From Lachancea dasiensis (Eukaryota; Ascomycota; Saccharomycetes; Saccharomycetales; Saccharomycetaceae): DNA of 64,000 nt. How positions within the stretch are numbered: the first letter of the stretch is position 1; each line of letters starts with the position of its first letter. Location of the stretch: positions 503,488 to 567,487 of the forward strand of contig LT598456.1 of NCBI GenBank assembly GCA_900074725.1, written 5' to 3'. Made by a program: the position numbers and the translations under genes. Below the pieces are notes generated by a model, which searched no databases, had not been told where the DNA came from, and saw nothing but the letters and a program-made list of their open reading frames with translations. Shown piece by piece: positions 55,376-64,000 of the stretch.

Positions 55376-57283
55376 TCACAGTTCTATTAACAGTTCTTCC
55401 CGGTCTGGAATCTCTTCAGCGTACCGCACTTCTTCTTCTTTTTTAGGAGGAGCGTGGATGGGTACAGTTGGGAAATCAAATTTTGTTATGTTCTTTTCGT
55501 CCTGGGATTTTTGCGTTTCAATTACGGGCGCAGTTTCTTCTTTTGGATAGGGTCCTTTAGCCGGTTCTGCAAGTACGTTATCCTCTTTCGGGTATGGTGG
55601 CTCTGAAGGAATGCTGGTAAGGTTTTGATCGGATGATTGAGGCTGTTCGTATTCATCGGGATATGGTCGCTGTCGGATTGACGCTCGCTGCGCGACGTTC
55701 GATGTATGCAAGTCGGACTGGCGTTGAACATTTATGTGATTTGCAAGTGGCATAGAGGTTTGATATCCCTGTGGCGACAAAGCGGGGTTGGGCGGCGGTG
55801 CGACGGAGTCAAAGTGTGAATCGCTGATCATTGGATTACGCATGGTATCCCCATTTCTGATATTCACCGGCAAATTGGAGGCTCTTGAGACACTAGGCGG
55901 TTCCTGTTGGGCAACATTGTAGTAAGCGTATGGGTCAGAGGGCAGTGGCATTGAATACTGCTGATGGATGTCTATCGAACGAAGCTGCTTCTCAAGAAGT
56001 GAATCATAAATATTCATGATGTCTGAAATTTTACCGTTCATGTTTACCAATGAATTGTATTTTTGAATTGAATTGTTGAGAGAATGGTTTAGCTTGGGAA
56101 CGCTCCCCATGACCTTTCGATAGAGTTGCTGAAGCTGAGTGTCTTCCAGCACAGCAGTAGCAGGTTGTGTCTTCATACGTTGGACGAGCGTGGCAAAAAG
56201 TTGAATGTCGTCTTCTTCCGCAATACTAAGTCCATACTCTTGGCGAGGCATCTCGCGCTCTGCAGAAGGTGGTCGGTTTAGAGAAACTGCCTGGGCAGCA
56301 CTATCTGCCTCTTGTCTCTTCTTGAGCTCTTCTGCATCACGCAGACTAGCCTCAATTGCGGCTTTCAAATCTTCGTCTAATTCCTCATCGGTATTTACTG
56401 GAGCCTCTTCTGCCACCGGCAACGAAGGGACCACAGGAACTGATACATCATTTGATCGGGATTCTTTCAACGAAAGCTCTATAGCACGTCTGAGCTCTTC
56501 ATCTTCTTGAAGCTTGGTGTTCATCGACATATTCCTGCTGTTTGAACTCTTCTTCCGTTCATGCTTTCTGCCAGACTGGTGTTTAAAGTCATATTCTTCA
56601 TAACAATCGTCACAAACTCGAACAGGATCATATATGCCAAGTTCTGGTAAAGAGATGTTGTGAGACGAATGGTCCTGACAAAAAATGCCGCCACAAGAAC
56701 GGCAATGGTGCTTCCTATTGAGAAGTGTAAACTTTTCCGAACAAATCATGCAAACATCAGAATCAACCCAATCAGCCGGCGTCTTGGATTCGAACATTGC
56801 AGCAGCTAGCTCAGAACCACTCGGATTTGGAGGGAACTCCACACCTCGGGAAGTTAGTCTTTGATAAACTTTTGAGACATATCCCAGCTGACTGTCATTC
56901 TTGAATGCTGCGTTGAGATTCTGTAATATGTTCTTGCACATGCGTTCCAACTCCTCATGATTGTCGTTGTCTAAGATTGCACGTTCCAGAGAATCCATGA
57001 ACTCCCTTGAACACACTTCTCTAATGAACGGTAGTCCACAATTCTTTAAACACAGCTCTGTCAGAGTCCATGCCGACAAATTAGTATTCGGATTTGATCG
57101 TGTAGCAACGATACGCTTCTTTATGCATCTCATTCCATCCCTCGCTGCTATCCTCTTGGATTTTATGATGTCTGATATCTCCAATGCGACGGTCAAATCA
57201 ACAGCACCATGTGGAATAGACTCGCTCGTGGCCCTCTGAATAAGACTATCAAGTTGAGACGGAGTAGTTACCGAAGATGACAT
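55376..57283 (-). CDS. VPS27: Vps27, ESCRT-0 subunit
   Basis: Vps27 sits on endosomes, binds PI3P and ubiquitinated cargo, and recruits ESCRT-I. The 635-residue product (S. cerevisiae 622) has a VHS domain (about 10-150). The FYVE zinc finger (about 172-230) has paired cysteines and the PI3P-binding RKHHCRSCGG motif. Two ubiquitin-interacting motifs follow, LRRAIELSLKES and LKAAIEASLRDAEE. The Gln/Leu-rich GAT-like coiled region (about 345-450) binds Hse1. The tail has PSDP and PTVP motifs for Vps23 and ends in a clathrin box, ELLIEL. ROT1 and RAD14 flank it; YNR006W interleaves with YMR200W/YMR201C. Confidence 0.97.
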   Translation of the reverse strand: MSSSVTTPSQLDSLIQRATSESIPHGAVDLTVALEISDIIKSKRIAARDGMRCIKKRIVATRSNPNTNLSAWTLTELCLKNCGLPFIREVCSREFMDSLERAILDNDNHEELERMCKNILQNLNAAFKNDSQLGYVSKVYQRLTSRGVEFPPNPSGSELAAAMFESKTPADWVDSDVCMICSEKFTLLNRKHHCRSCGGIFCQDHSSHNISLPELGIYDPVRVCDDCYEEYDFKHQSGRKHERKKSSNSRNMSMNTKLQEDEELRRAIELSLKESRSNDVSVPVVPSLPVAEEAPVNTDEELDEDLKAAIEASLRDAEELKKRQEADSAAQAVSLNRPPSAEREMPRQEYGLSIAEEDDIQLFATLVQRMKTQPATAVLEDTQLQQLYRKVMGSVPKLNHSLNNSIQKYNSLVNMNGKISDIMNIYDSLLEKQLRSIDIHQQYSMPLPSDPYAYYNVAQQEPPSVSRASNLPVNIRNGDTMRNPMISDSHFDSVAPPPNPALSPQGYQTSMPLANHINVQRQSDLHTSNVAQRASIRQRPYPDEYEQPQSSDQNLTSIPSEPPYPKEDNVLAEPAKGPYPKEETAPVIETQKSQDEKNITKFDFPTVPIHAPPKKEEEVRYAEEIPDREELLIEL

Positions 57284-57689
57284 CCTCTATTGGATCGCAG
57301 ATGAAGCTGAGTATCTGTTGTGCGAGCTTGAAGCTTCATAAAGGAGTTTCGATAACTTGGATCACTATATACCTGAATAGCTATAATACGACAAAACCAC
57401 ATGACTGCCAAATCCAAGCCAGCCGGCAGCGAGTAATAAGGAAGACGCTCCCGTCGCACTTGCCGGAATAGGTACATCGGTGGTGACTCAATAATTGCTT
57501 GCAAAGAAAGATATCGCGTTTCCGGACCATTGAGAATTTATTAATTCTATTATATAAGTTTGTGTAGAGAAAATGCGTGAAAATGACCCGAATCGTCAGA
57601 CTAGACAGTATGAGCGAACCTCCCTAGTCACATCATTCAAGTTCACTTTTTCCTGACTCTTGAAATATGTTGAATGGGTAGAGAGAGGC
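57284..57689. promoter_or_regulatory. VPS27 upstream / ROT1 3' region
   Basis: About 400 bases between two leftward genes, with an A/T-rich block at 57530-57570. No gene or recognisable site is seen. Confidence 0.4.
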
Positions 57690-58427
57690 TTATGTGACCA
57701 AAAAAATAAAAGAACCGGCACCCACAAGTCCTAACGACGCCCATTTGAAGTACTTGCTATTCACAAAGGAGTCATTGCGCTTCACAGCATTTGTCCTGTG
57801 TCTGTTTTCTAGTCCCCGTCTCACTAGGCTTCTCAATGACCTTTTTTTGTTTGAGCTACTCGCAGACTCCGTTGGATTCAAGGTTTCCGTGGGCAACATC
57901 GAGGGCGGTCTGTAGGCAAGGTACATAGGCGTCATAGGGGATCCATCGGCTTCATATAATTGAAGCTCGTAAACGCCATGATAGTCGTTCACTTGAACAA
58001 GAAACCATTTGAATACTTCCGTCTGATTGTAGCGAGAATAAGTCGAAGTACCATTGTCATTGCATGGGTCGCTGAGCAGCTGTCTACCATCAACTTTTAT
58101 TGGGTTTAATGTCAGTGTACCATTGTCTTGGAGGTCGTAAGTACCATGCTGGTAGATCAAAACTGCAATAGGGCATTTGGGATCCCTGGGGTTTGATTTA
58201 ACTTGATAGACAGCTTCCTCAAAATGACCATCTTCTGTAAATGAATATGATAGCCCCGGTAAGGAAGGCTCCTTCAATAGCTCCTCTACCGGGTCATAGA
58301 AGCCAGGGCCGGTGAAGACTTGGTTTGATTTGGTAGTCCACGTACCGTGAAGGGATTGCTTTAGGTCATCACCTAAAACTTTAGCCACCAAAATGGCTAA
58401 GGTAAAGAATGAGTAGATTTGAAGCAT
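57690..58427 (-). CDS. ROT1: Rot1, ER chaperone for glycoprotein folding and cell-wall assembly
   Basis: Rot1 is an essential ER membrane protein that helps fold glycoproteins and supports beta-1,6-glucan synthesis. The 245-residue product (S. cerevisiae 256) starts with a hydrophobic signal sequence (about 1-20). A lumenal domain follows with SNQVFTGPGFYDPVEELL, PSLPGLSYSFTEDGHFEEA and SDPCNDNGTSTYSRYNQTE, which has N-glycosylation sites. YLAYRPPSMLPTETLNPTES and a basic KKRSLRSLVRRGLENRH precede a C-terminal membrane segment (about 227-245). The ATG at 58425-58427 begins the signal sequence; 18 codons upstream start with TTG. Confidence 0.96.
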   Translation of the reverse strand: MLQIYSFFTLAILVAKVLGDDLKQSLHGTWTTKSNQVFTGPGFYDPVEELLKEPSLPGLSYSFTEDGHFEEAVYQVKSNPRDPKCPIAVLIYQHGTYDLQDNGTLTLNPIKVDGRQLLSDPCNDNGTSTYSRYNQTEVFKWFLVQVNDYHGVYELQLYEADGSPMTPMYLAYRPPSMLPTETLNPTESASSSNKKRSLRSLVRRGLENRHRTNAVKRNDSFVNSKYFKWASLGLVGAGSFIFLVT

Positions 58428-58718
58428 GCTGGATACTTGTCGTGTCGCTTTAATGGATGAAATCAATGATGGTGAAGTCAATGAAACATGATTTTATAAG
58501 CCTTTTTCAATAAGTGTTGTTGTCACTATATCCTTTAATGACAAACGCGAGATATATATGGAACAGATAGCTTTTGAGCGCGGACGGCTGCTTTCGAAAG
58601 TACAGCGTATTCACAGCATGGTCTGCTAAGCTCAAAGATTTTAGTTATTCGCGTCGATGTTTTTCAATGTCCCATTATATTCTTCTATATATGTGTTGCC
58701 CAGGTATACATTGAAACG

Positions 58719-60230
58719 TCATACCATGTTATTAATATTGCTGATGGCCAGCGAAACTAGTGAAGATCGATTGCTGTTCGTGGCGGACGTTCCACCAGAT
58801 GCAAAAATGCTGCTACCTACAAATTTGGCTCGTGGGGGTGCGGTAGCTGTAAAGGTATTTTCTTTGTTTTCGTCCATGCATTCGTAGTCCTGTGTCCTGA
58901 TGCGTTTATTCGAAAGGCTATTCACGCTCAACGATGAGCCGCACACACTGCTAGGTTGGGTTTTGTGAGCAAATGAGTACATGATGGGTGTCACAGGTGA
59001 GGGTTGCGAATCGACTGTGCTAAATATGCTCACGTCAGAGGGAGCAGAGGTGTTTCTGAGCGGCGTGTAGTTTCCACTTCCATGGTATGGAGGGGAAGGC
59101 ATAGAAGGAACGTCGTAGCACAGGGTAGATCTCCGAGATAGATCCTTTTGGGTAGCCAATTGCTGGTTCTTCTGTTGCGATGTGTAGTAATCTCTGACCA
59201 CGTCTACAAACTCCTTGACTCCTTGGCTGTCTTCGTAATACTTCAACAGCACTTTTGGAGCTTGAACAACAGCGAGTACGAATATTTTTAGCAAAGCTGC
59301 CTGGTTAGCAGTCGTAGGTAAAGGTGAAAGCAATAATGGGCCATGATCTTGGCCGGTGAATTTGTTTATTATAGAAAAGATTCCGTGAGCTACCTCAAAC
59401 ATTTCATATTTTAAAAGCTCGGTTTGCCATGTGGTTAGATCTATCAAGAACTTCTTGACGTTTATTAGCTGTATTTTAACCAGTAGGTCCTCATCTTCTT
59501 CTTCGTCCGCCTCCGTAGCATCACTATCGGAACCTCGCGAGTTTCTATGGGTCCATTCTCTGTTGTGTTCCAATTGTCTCTTATAGAGCTCATATTGTAC
59601 TAAGCAGTTCTCGTCAACGTTAAGAACATAGTCGTTGATCATGGGCTCACAGATATCCCAGTTTAGTGTGTCGAGTATATGTCTTTCCATTTGCATAAAC
59701 ATACTTTCGTCAAATACATCGGCTCCACCGCAGTAGTGCACAAGCTCGGAGAGTCTGGGAATTCGAGCTCTAGGGTTTGGTCCGTAAAATCTCCCACCAG
59801 TGGGCACGGATATATTGTTTATAATGTGATTGCAACCTCCCCAAGTCTTCGCCGCAAGCCACAGACAGGTTGCAATAACCAGCTTGGCCTGTTCTCTTAA
59901 AACCACTCTTTTAGAACAGTAGCGATCGTACAGTCTTGCTGCGTGAAAAAATATGCCGTTGGTGACTCTGGTTTTGACTGATAGTTCGAACAGAACCGTC
60001 ATCACCTGCTGACGAGTCTGTTGAGGGTTCATCTCGGGTTGCTGGGCGATCAATTTGGGATCGGGCTTGAACTTGCACGACTGCGAAATCACGTTCGCCG
60101 AAATTTCCTGGTGATAGTCCTGGATGGTCTCATAGTGCGCTAAAAGCTCTGCGTTCGAAAGTTCAATTGGGTAATATGTTTGCTTAGCGGTCACAATCAA
60201 GCCCTGTGGAACGTTATCACTGAAGGCCAT
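58719..60230 (-). CDS. CLN1/CLN2: G1 cyclin of the Cln1/Cln2 type
   Basis: G1 cyclins activate Cdc28 to trigger Start. The 503-residue product has an N-terminal cyclin box (about 70-200) with FFHAARLYDRYCSKR, AKLVIATCLWLAAKTWGG and HILDTLNWDICEPMINDYVL. A second cyclin fold follows. The disordered C-terminus (about 380-503) is rich in Ser, Thr and Pro, with many Ser/Thr-Pro sites typical of PEST-driven turnover through Grr1. It represents the single ancestor of the duplicated CLN1 (YMR199W) and CLN2 (YPL256C): ROT1 precedes it as for CLN1, and BBP1 lies nearby as for CLN2. SCB-like sites occur upstream. Confidence 0.95.
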   Translation of the reverse strand: MAFSDNVPQGLIVTAKQTYYPIELSNAELLAHYETIQDYHQEISANVISQSCKFKPDPKLIAQQPEMNPQQTRQQVMTVLFELSVKTRVTNGIFFHAARLYDRYCSKRVVLREQAKLVIATCLWLAAKTWGGCNHIINNISVPTGGRFYGPNPRARIPRLSELVHYCGGADVFDESMFMQMERHILDTLNWDICEPMINDYVLNVDENCLVQYELYKRQLEHNREWTHRNSRGSDSDATEADEEEDEDLLVKIQLINVKKFLIDLTTWQTELLKYEMFEVAHGIFSIINKFTGQDHGPLLLSPLPTTANQAALLKIFVLAVVQAPKVLLKYYEDSQGVKEFVDVVRDYYTSQQKNQQLATQKDLSRRSTLCYDVPSMPSPPYHGSGNYTPLRNTSAPSDVSIFSTVDSQPSPVTPIMYSFAHKTQPSSVCGSSLSVNSLSNKRIRTQDYECMDENKENTFTATAPPRAKFVGSSIFASGGTSATNSNRSSLVSLAISNINNMV

Positions 60231-60748
60231 TGAAGTACGGTTGAAGTGAGTGACAAAAGACTGGAGAGCTTTGGGTCGGAATGTAATGAATGTATTAGAT
60301 TCTTAATCAATAAGAATCGATGAAAAATAACCGACTGAGGGGGCTCCGCCAAAATTCGATTCTCTCGCACTTGATTGAAGAGCTTGATTTGCGCCTTGGC
60401 CTTCCCTTCGCTTTCCAGATAGTCGAAGGGTGCTAAGGCTGTTCGCTAACCTTATATATGGAATGGTTCGCGAAAAAAATTGGTACAAAGCATTTGACAC
60501 TCCACTCACCACATTCACGAAATTTACCTATGTGGATCATTCCCTGCTAGGTACATTCACGATGCTCACGATACTCAGGACGTCTTGATTTGATTTCGCC
60601 CCGTTCATCTTTGTTCAGTCCTAAAGTGGTTAATACCACGGTTTATTTTTTCGCGGAAGTCGCACGATGTGATCTAGGGCGTCAGAGCCACGAAAAGATA
60701 TTGGAAAGACAGCTATGGTAGGAGGTCCCATGAGCTTGAATTTGAGCA
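60231..60748. promoter_or_regulatory. CLN promoter with four SCB-like (Swi4) sites
   Basis: About 520 bases upstream of the cyclin gene. CNCGAAA sites occur at 60469-60475 (CGCGAAA), 60516-60522 (CACGAAA), 60649-60655 (CGCGAAA on the minus strand) and 60689-60695 (CACGAAA). TATATAT near 60454 is a likely TATA element. The spacing suits SBF control and positive feedback at Start. Confidence 0.6.
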
Positions 60749-61978
60749 TCAATGGAAAGGAACCGTTTGGGATTTTGGCGGCTGTCCCATCCCGAACCAA
60801 GACGTATTGATTTCTGTGGGTTCGAGGTCGCGAAGCTCGATATGGAAATTTTCTGTAATGCTGCTAGACACACTGCTTAAGCACTCCACTTCTATCAATT
60901 CGGCCTTTTCGAGGTTGGACACGCCAAGAATCGCAGACGGAAACCACCAGGCATATAATTGGGAGCCGTGCCATGCAAAAAGAACCCAAGGAGCAGACTT
61001 TACAATAAAAACCACTGTGCGACTTGACGTGAACTGTAAGTTCTGAATCTCGAAGTCTGTGGCAGCTACCGTGGAGAATAAATCCATCTGTGTGGGTTTG
61101 GCAGTATCAGTTACTTGACGATAGGAGGCGACAGAGATTTCGTGTATGGGTATCGTGCGCAGCTTCTGTTGCGTCACTAAGTCGATCTCGCACATTTCAA
61201 GACCTCGGCGGTTCTGGAGCACCAGTAGCATGCTCAATGGACTAGAAAACCATGCCTGGTGCTTGGAGATAGGAAATGGAAGTGTTATTTGATGAAATGG
61301 CCTTTTCGCGTGTGGAAGAAAAATTTCAACGAGACTAGTGAAGCCTTCAGACGAGACGATTGAGAAGAACTCGCTGTTTCCTAGGCCATTGCACACCCAG
61401 CGATTAGCAGAATGATGGTCCAACAAGACGCTTGTGCGTAGGTAAGTATTATTGGCAGTCTTGTCAATTGCGTACGTGTTGAGAAATCTCTTGATTAATA
61501 ACGTTTCCGGATCGAACAGTCGAGTCATCACCTTGAACTCGTAATCTCCCTTCTTCCACACCTTGCAACAAGTTGTGTCGACTCTTATACGGCCCTTATA
61601 ACGCTCGTTAATCGTATCAAATAAGTGAAGTGCTCCAGTAACGTTATCTGTAGCTAAAACCCACCCTACAGCGGGAAACACCAAAAACTTTGAAATCTGA
61701 AAACTCACCTTCAAAATATCAACTTGGCTGAAACAACTATTCTGGGAATCTAGTTTTAGTTGAACAATCGAATTGCCGTTGTTTCCGTAGATGAAGAGCT
61801 CACGGCCGCTGTCGACATCATTACGCTTATCATTGTCGTGACTTTCTGCCAGAGAGCACTGCAGCTCATTAAAGCGAGCCGCTTGTAGTTGGGAAACAAG
61901 CCTCCCTTTTTGATATACGCTCAGACGTCCTTGATCAAGCAGGACCAGCCAAGAGTTACCACGAAACAGAGTGCGCAT
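60749..61978 (-). CDS. Unrecognised protein, possibly a beta-propeller
   Basis: A 409-residue protein starting at a true ATG (61976-61978). I do not recognise the family. Short repeated patterns of hydrophobic strands and turns, such as WLVLLDQGRLSVYQKGR, ELFIYGNNGNSIVQLKL and VGWVLATDNVTGALHLFDT, resemble degenerate WD/propeller blades. There is no signal peptide, membrane span or zinc motif. It lies between the CLN gene and BBP1, facing away from BBP1 with a 207-base shared promoter region. In S. cerevisiae the CLN2 and BBP1 genes are direct neighbours, so the orthologue was lost or moved there, or is too diverged to recognise. The long uninterrupted frame with ordinary amino-acid use supports a real gene. 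Confidence 0.8.
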   Translation of the reverse strand: MRTLFRGNSWLVLLDQGRLSVYQKGRLVSQLQAARFNELQCSLAESHDNDKRNDVDSGRELFIYGNNGNSIVQLKLDSQNSCFSQVDILKVSFQISKFLVFPAVGWVLATDNVTGALHLFDTINERYKGRIRVDTTCCKVWKKGDYEFKVMTRLFDPETLLIKRFLNTYAIDKTANNTYLRTSVLLDHHSANRWVCNGLGNSEFFSIVSSEGFTSLVEIFLPHAKRPFHQITLPFPISKHQAWFSSPLSMLLVLQNRRGLEMCEIDLVTQQKLRTIPIHEISVASYRQVTDTAKPTQMDLFSTVAATDFEIQNLQFTSSRTVVFIVKSAPWVLFAWHGSQLYAWWFPSAILGVSNLEKAELIEVECLSSVSSSITENFHIELRDLEPTEINTSWFGMGQPPKSQTVPFH

Positions 61979-62185
61979 TTATCATCTCTCAGCTTTATCA
62001 AAGTTAGTTTGTTTTGTTTAATGTTAAATTTCTGGAATTGTCAACAAAACTCATCGCTGATATTGTGCTCTGTGCTGATTACACTAAGAGGTAACAAGCT
62101 TTAGACAAATTGAGTCCCTCGTAGCGAAGTTTAAAGCTTGCCATTTTTTCGGTAGAATCACATCTGCTTACTGCTTTACTCTGAC

Positions 62186-63379
62186 ATGCTGGCTCATGCC
62201 AAGATTAATGATGATGCCGACGACAACACCGGGGGAATTTATAAATGGACGATGGATGCTCTCTTTGGACGCCGTGTTTCGCCATCAAGGAGATTCAAAG
62301 AGGCGTCACAGGACGATACAAACTATAAATTGAAGAGTAAGGGCACAACTAAAAATGAAGGCAATGGAGTACCGTACAATAGTTGGACTCGAAACAGCCG
62401 TCAGCGGTCCAGTTCAACCAGTTCGATATCTGACAAGTCCTTCCTAAAGCGGTACGATCTCTTGCAAGATGAGGAAAATATGGAGAATACCGGACAAGGA
62501 ATGAGCCCCGTCCGTCATCGAGATTTGTTCGATCTAAGGGAGCCAAGTTTAATCCCGCCCCATTGGGACCGCGACCATGTGGGGCAGTTCAATGTCCGGG
62601 GCGAAGATTTAGACAGTTCCGACACATTTTCAGGTCGTAAGCAACAGGGAAGTAGTCGAGGGCCCCAAGCAACAGATGATGACAACAGTCTCAAATTTCG
62701 TGTGCCGAGGCATAATGACCCCCTTATCTCCAAGCTTTTCGGTAAAGAAGCCCCGTCACATTCAAATTCGATTCCGGGAAAATTTCCATCGCCTCTTAAA
62801 CACAGCAATGACAAACAGCCTCCCCCGGTAGCGCCGGTAGAATCTCATCATAAAGACTTCACAGACGATTACTTGCAACTTCTACAGGACTTAGATTTAA
62901 ACGGCCAGAAACTCAGACAATTACAGGAGGGTATTCAGTACCGCCACGATGACCAACAGCTTCGAGAAGCCAGTTACCGCGAAAAATACCTTACTATGCG
63001 CCAAGAATTGATAACGGAACTTAAACAATCTAAACGCATCTACGACAACTATTACAAGCTCTACGCAAAATACAAGCAATTGAAAGACGTGAAAGCCAAA
63101 CCACTCTACGAACCCACTTCCCAGCAGCATGTGCGCGATCTAGAAGCTCAGGTAGTGGACGCCTCCATTGAAAGGGCGGAGCAAGTTCGCAAACTCAACG
63201 ACACTATTTTCAGTCTCGAACTAAAGCAGCAAGAAACGCTAGCAGAGCACGAGCGGGAACGGATTAAATACCAGTCTCGGATAGCAGAACTGGAAAGTCT
63301 CCTACGTTCTCAGCTTTCAGGTTCACCGAGCAAGCTAGCAGCTCAGCACCCTACTCCCTACTCAACTACCTACACATAA
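62186..63379 (+). CDS. BBP1: Bbp1, spindle pole body anchoring protein
   Basis: Bbp1, with Mps2, anchors the new spindle pole body in the nuclear envelope and binds Bfr1 and Cdc5. The 397-residue product (S. cerevisiae 385) begins with the conserved NTGGIYKWTMDALFGRRVSP block. A polar region with DPLISKLFGKE and IPGKFPSPLK follows. A long coiled coil at about 230-385 contains YLTMRQELITELKQSKRIYD and NYYKLYAKYKQLK. These blocks match Bbp1 in the same order. HFI1 follows on the same strand, as in YPL255W-YPL254W. Confidence 0.92.
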   Translation: MLAHAKINDDADDNTGGIYKWTMDALFGRRVSPSRRFKEASQDDTNYKLKSKGTTKNEGNGVPYNSWTRNSRQRSSSTSSISDKSFLKRYDLLQDEENMENTGQGMSPVRHRDLFDLREPSLIPPHWDRDHVGQFNVRGEDLDSSDTFSGRKQQGSSRGPQATDDDNSLKFRVPRHNDPLISKLFGKEAPSHSNSIPGKFPSPLKHSNDKQPPPVAPVESHHKDFTDDYLQLLQDLDLNGQKLRQLQEGIQYRHDDQQLREASYREKYLTMRQELITELKQSKRIYDNYYKLYAKYKQLKDVKAKPLYEPTSQQHVRDLEAQVVDASIERAEQVRKLNDTIFSLELKQQETLAEHERERIKYQSRIAELESLLRSQLSGSPSKLAAQHPTPYSTTYT

Positions 63380-63836
63380 CAGATTGTCAATAAACCATTA
63401 ATCTGTATGTTTTAAAGGTCAAAGGATAAAATAGACCCAGCTTTCTGACATTATATTTTATTTATAGTGCCTATTATAGACTCAGATAGCCAGTACTTGA
63501 TCTCAAGAATAAGCCTTAGGAAGAACAATAAAAACTGAACGGACTCTAAAATTGTTCTGGCAAGTGTTACAGACTCTTTAGGTGATAATTGTCGAGCGCT
63601 TTTTATTTATCGTGAATATCTCACCGCATTTATTGTTCAACCATTTTTTGAATGAAATTAAGAAGTACTGAAAGTTGAAAGTTCCATAAAACAGATAAGT
63701 GGCCGTCCTACCTGCTACCTCACATCACTTGAGACCTATCAAACTCTGTTGGAGCTGTGACTGTATACTTCCTGTATATGGTCCAATTTGCTACCTTTGT
63801 ATTCTCATCCAGATTTTAGACGTGCAATTGGAATAA
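63380..63836. other. BBP1-HFI1 intergenic region
   Basis: About 455 bases, A/T-rich at 63440-63680, holding the BBP1 3' end and the promoter of the next gene. No site is recognised with confidence. Confidence 0.4.
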
Positions 63837-64000
63837 ATGTCCATGGTTCAGCCTCAAATACCATCAATTGGTCCTGAAAATCTTCCCAAGTATCCAGGAA
63901 GTGTTTCGGTTTCCAATAATGGAAGAGTGGCAAATTCATCCCCGAACGGCACTCCTGCGGCTTCAATTCATACCGGTAATACGCAAGGCATTCGTCTGAA
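63837..64000 (+). CDS. HFI1: Probable Hfi1/Ada1 (SAGA subunit), 5' part only
   Basis: Only 54 codons are visible before the window ends. The start MSMVQPQIPSIGPENLPKYP is a disordered Pro/Ser/Asn-rich stretch. It resembles the N-terminus of Hfi1, a structural SAGA subunit with a histone-like fold further on. The call rests on position: BBP1 and HFI1 are adjacent in the same direction in S. cerevisiae (YPL255W-YPL254W). The conserved core is outside the window, so the sequence support is thin. Confidence 0.6.
   Translation, partial: MSMVQPQIPSIGPENLPKYPGSVSVSNNGRVANSSPNGTPAASIHTGNTQGIRL

Overview
The window is nuclear DNA from a budding yeast of the family Saccharomycetaceae that most likely never went through the whole-genome duplication. 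It is intron-poor and densely packed. The genes read clearly as orthologues of Saccharomyces cerevisiae genes, the two introns use the yeast splice signals GTATGT and TACTAAC-like, and there is a cytosolic-type tRNA-Thr(AGT). The gene order is the strongest clue: genes that S. cerevisiae splits between two sister regions alternate here on one chromosome (YOL/YIR on the left; YNR/YMR on the right, then YPL). That is the expected ancestral, unduplicated order. The fairly GC-rich intergenic DNA and 1-2 kb gaps would suit a Lachancea-like species, but the genus is an inference.

Layout. From 1 to 11.6 kb: MDM38 (partial), a VLD1-like membrane protein, RPR2, MIM1, PRE6 (one intron), DXO1, a YOL036W/YIR016W-family protein and MET28. 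From 11.6 to 16.5 kb, between the two synteny blocks: tRNA-Thr, a MNN1/MNT-family mannosyltransferase and a long GC-rich gap. From 16.5 to 41 kb: ACC1, SMM1, MSB1, a YNR014W/YMR206W-like protein, PHO91, URK1, PRP2 and GLO1. From 41 to 64 kb: PFK2, INP1, TOM40, MED9/CSE2, ERG2, NRM1, LRO1, ATG3, RAD14 (one intron), VPS27, ROT1, a single CLN1/CLN2-type cyclin, an unrecognised protein, BBP1 and the start of a gene that is probably HFI1.

Themes. Several genes serve mitochondria (MDM38, MIM1, TOM40, SMM1). Two more, ACC1 and GLO1, carry features that would let one gene make a cytosolic and a mitochondrial product. Lipid and sterol metabolism is represented by ACC1, LRO1 and ERG2; G1/S control by CLN, NRM1 and perhaps MSB1; sulphur regulation by MET28. 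I do not think these form functional clusters; they reflect ancestral gene order.

The most interesting signal is the stretch upstream of the ACC1 AUG. It is an uninterrupted in-frame reading frame of about 130 codons with no AUG and no acidic residue, rich in Arg/Ser/Leu. It looks like a mitochondrial targeting sequence that could only be reached from a non-AUG start, as known for the S. cerevisiae paralogue HFA1. Other leads are the two-start GLO1, the unrecognised gene next to BBP1, an overlapping uORF at INP1, and two minisatellites. No transposons, LTRs, centromere or CRISPR-like arrays were seen.
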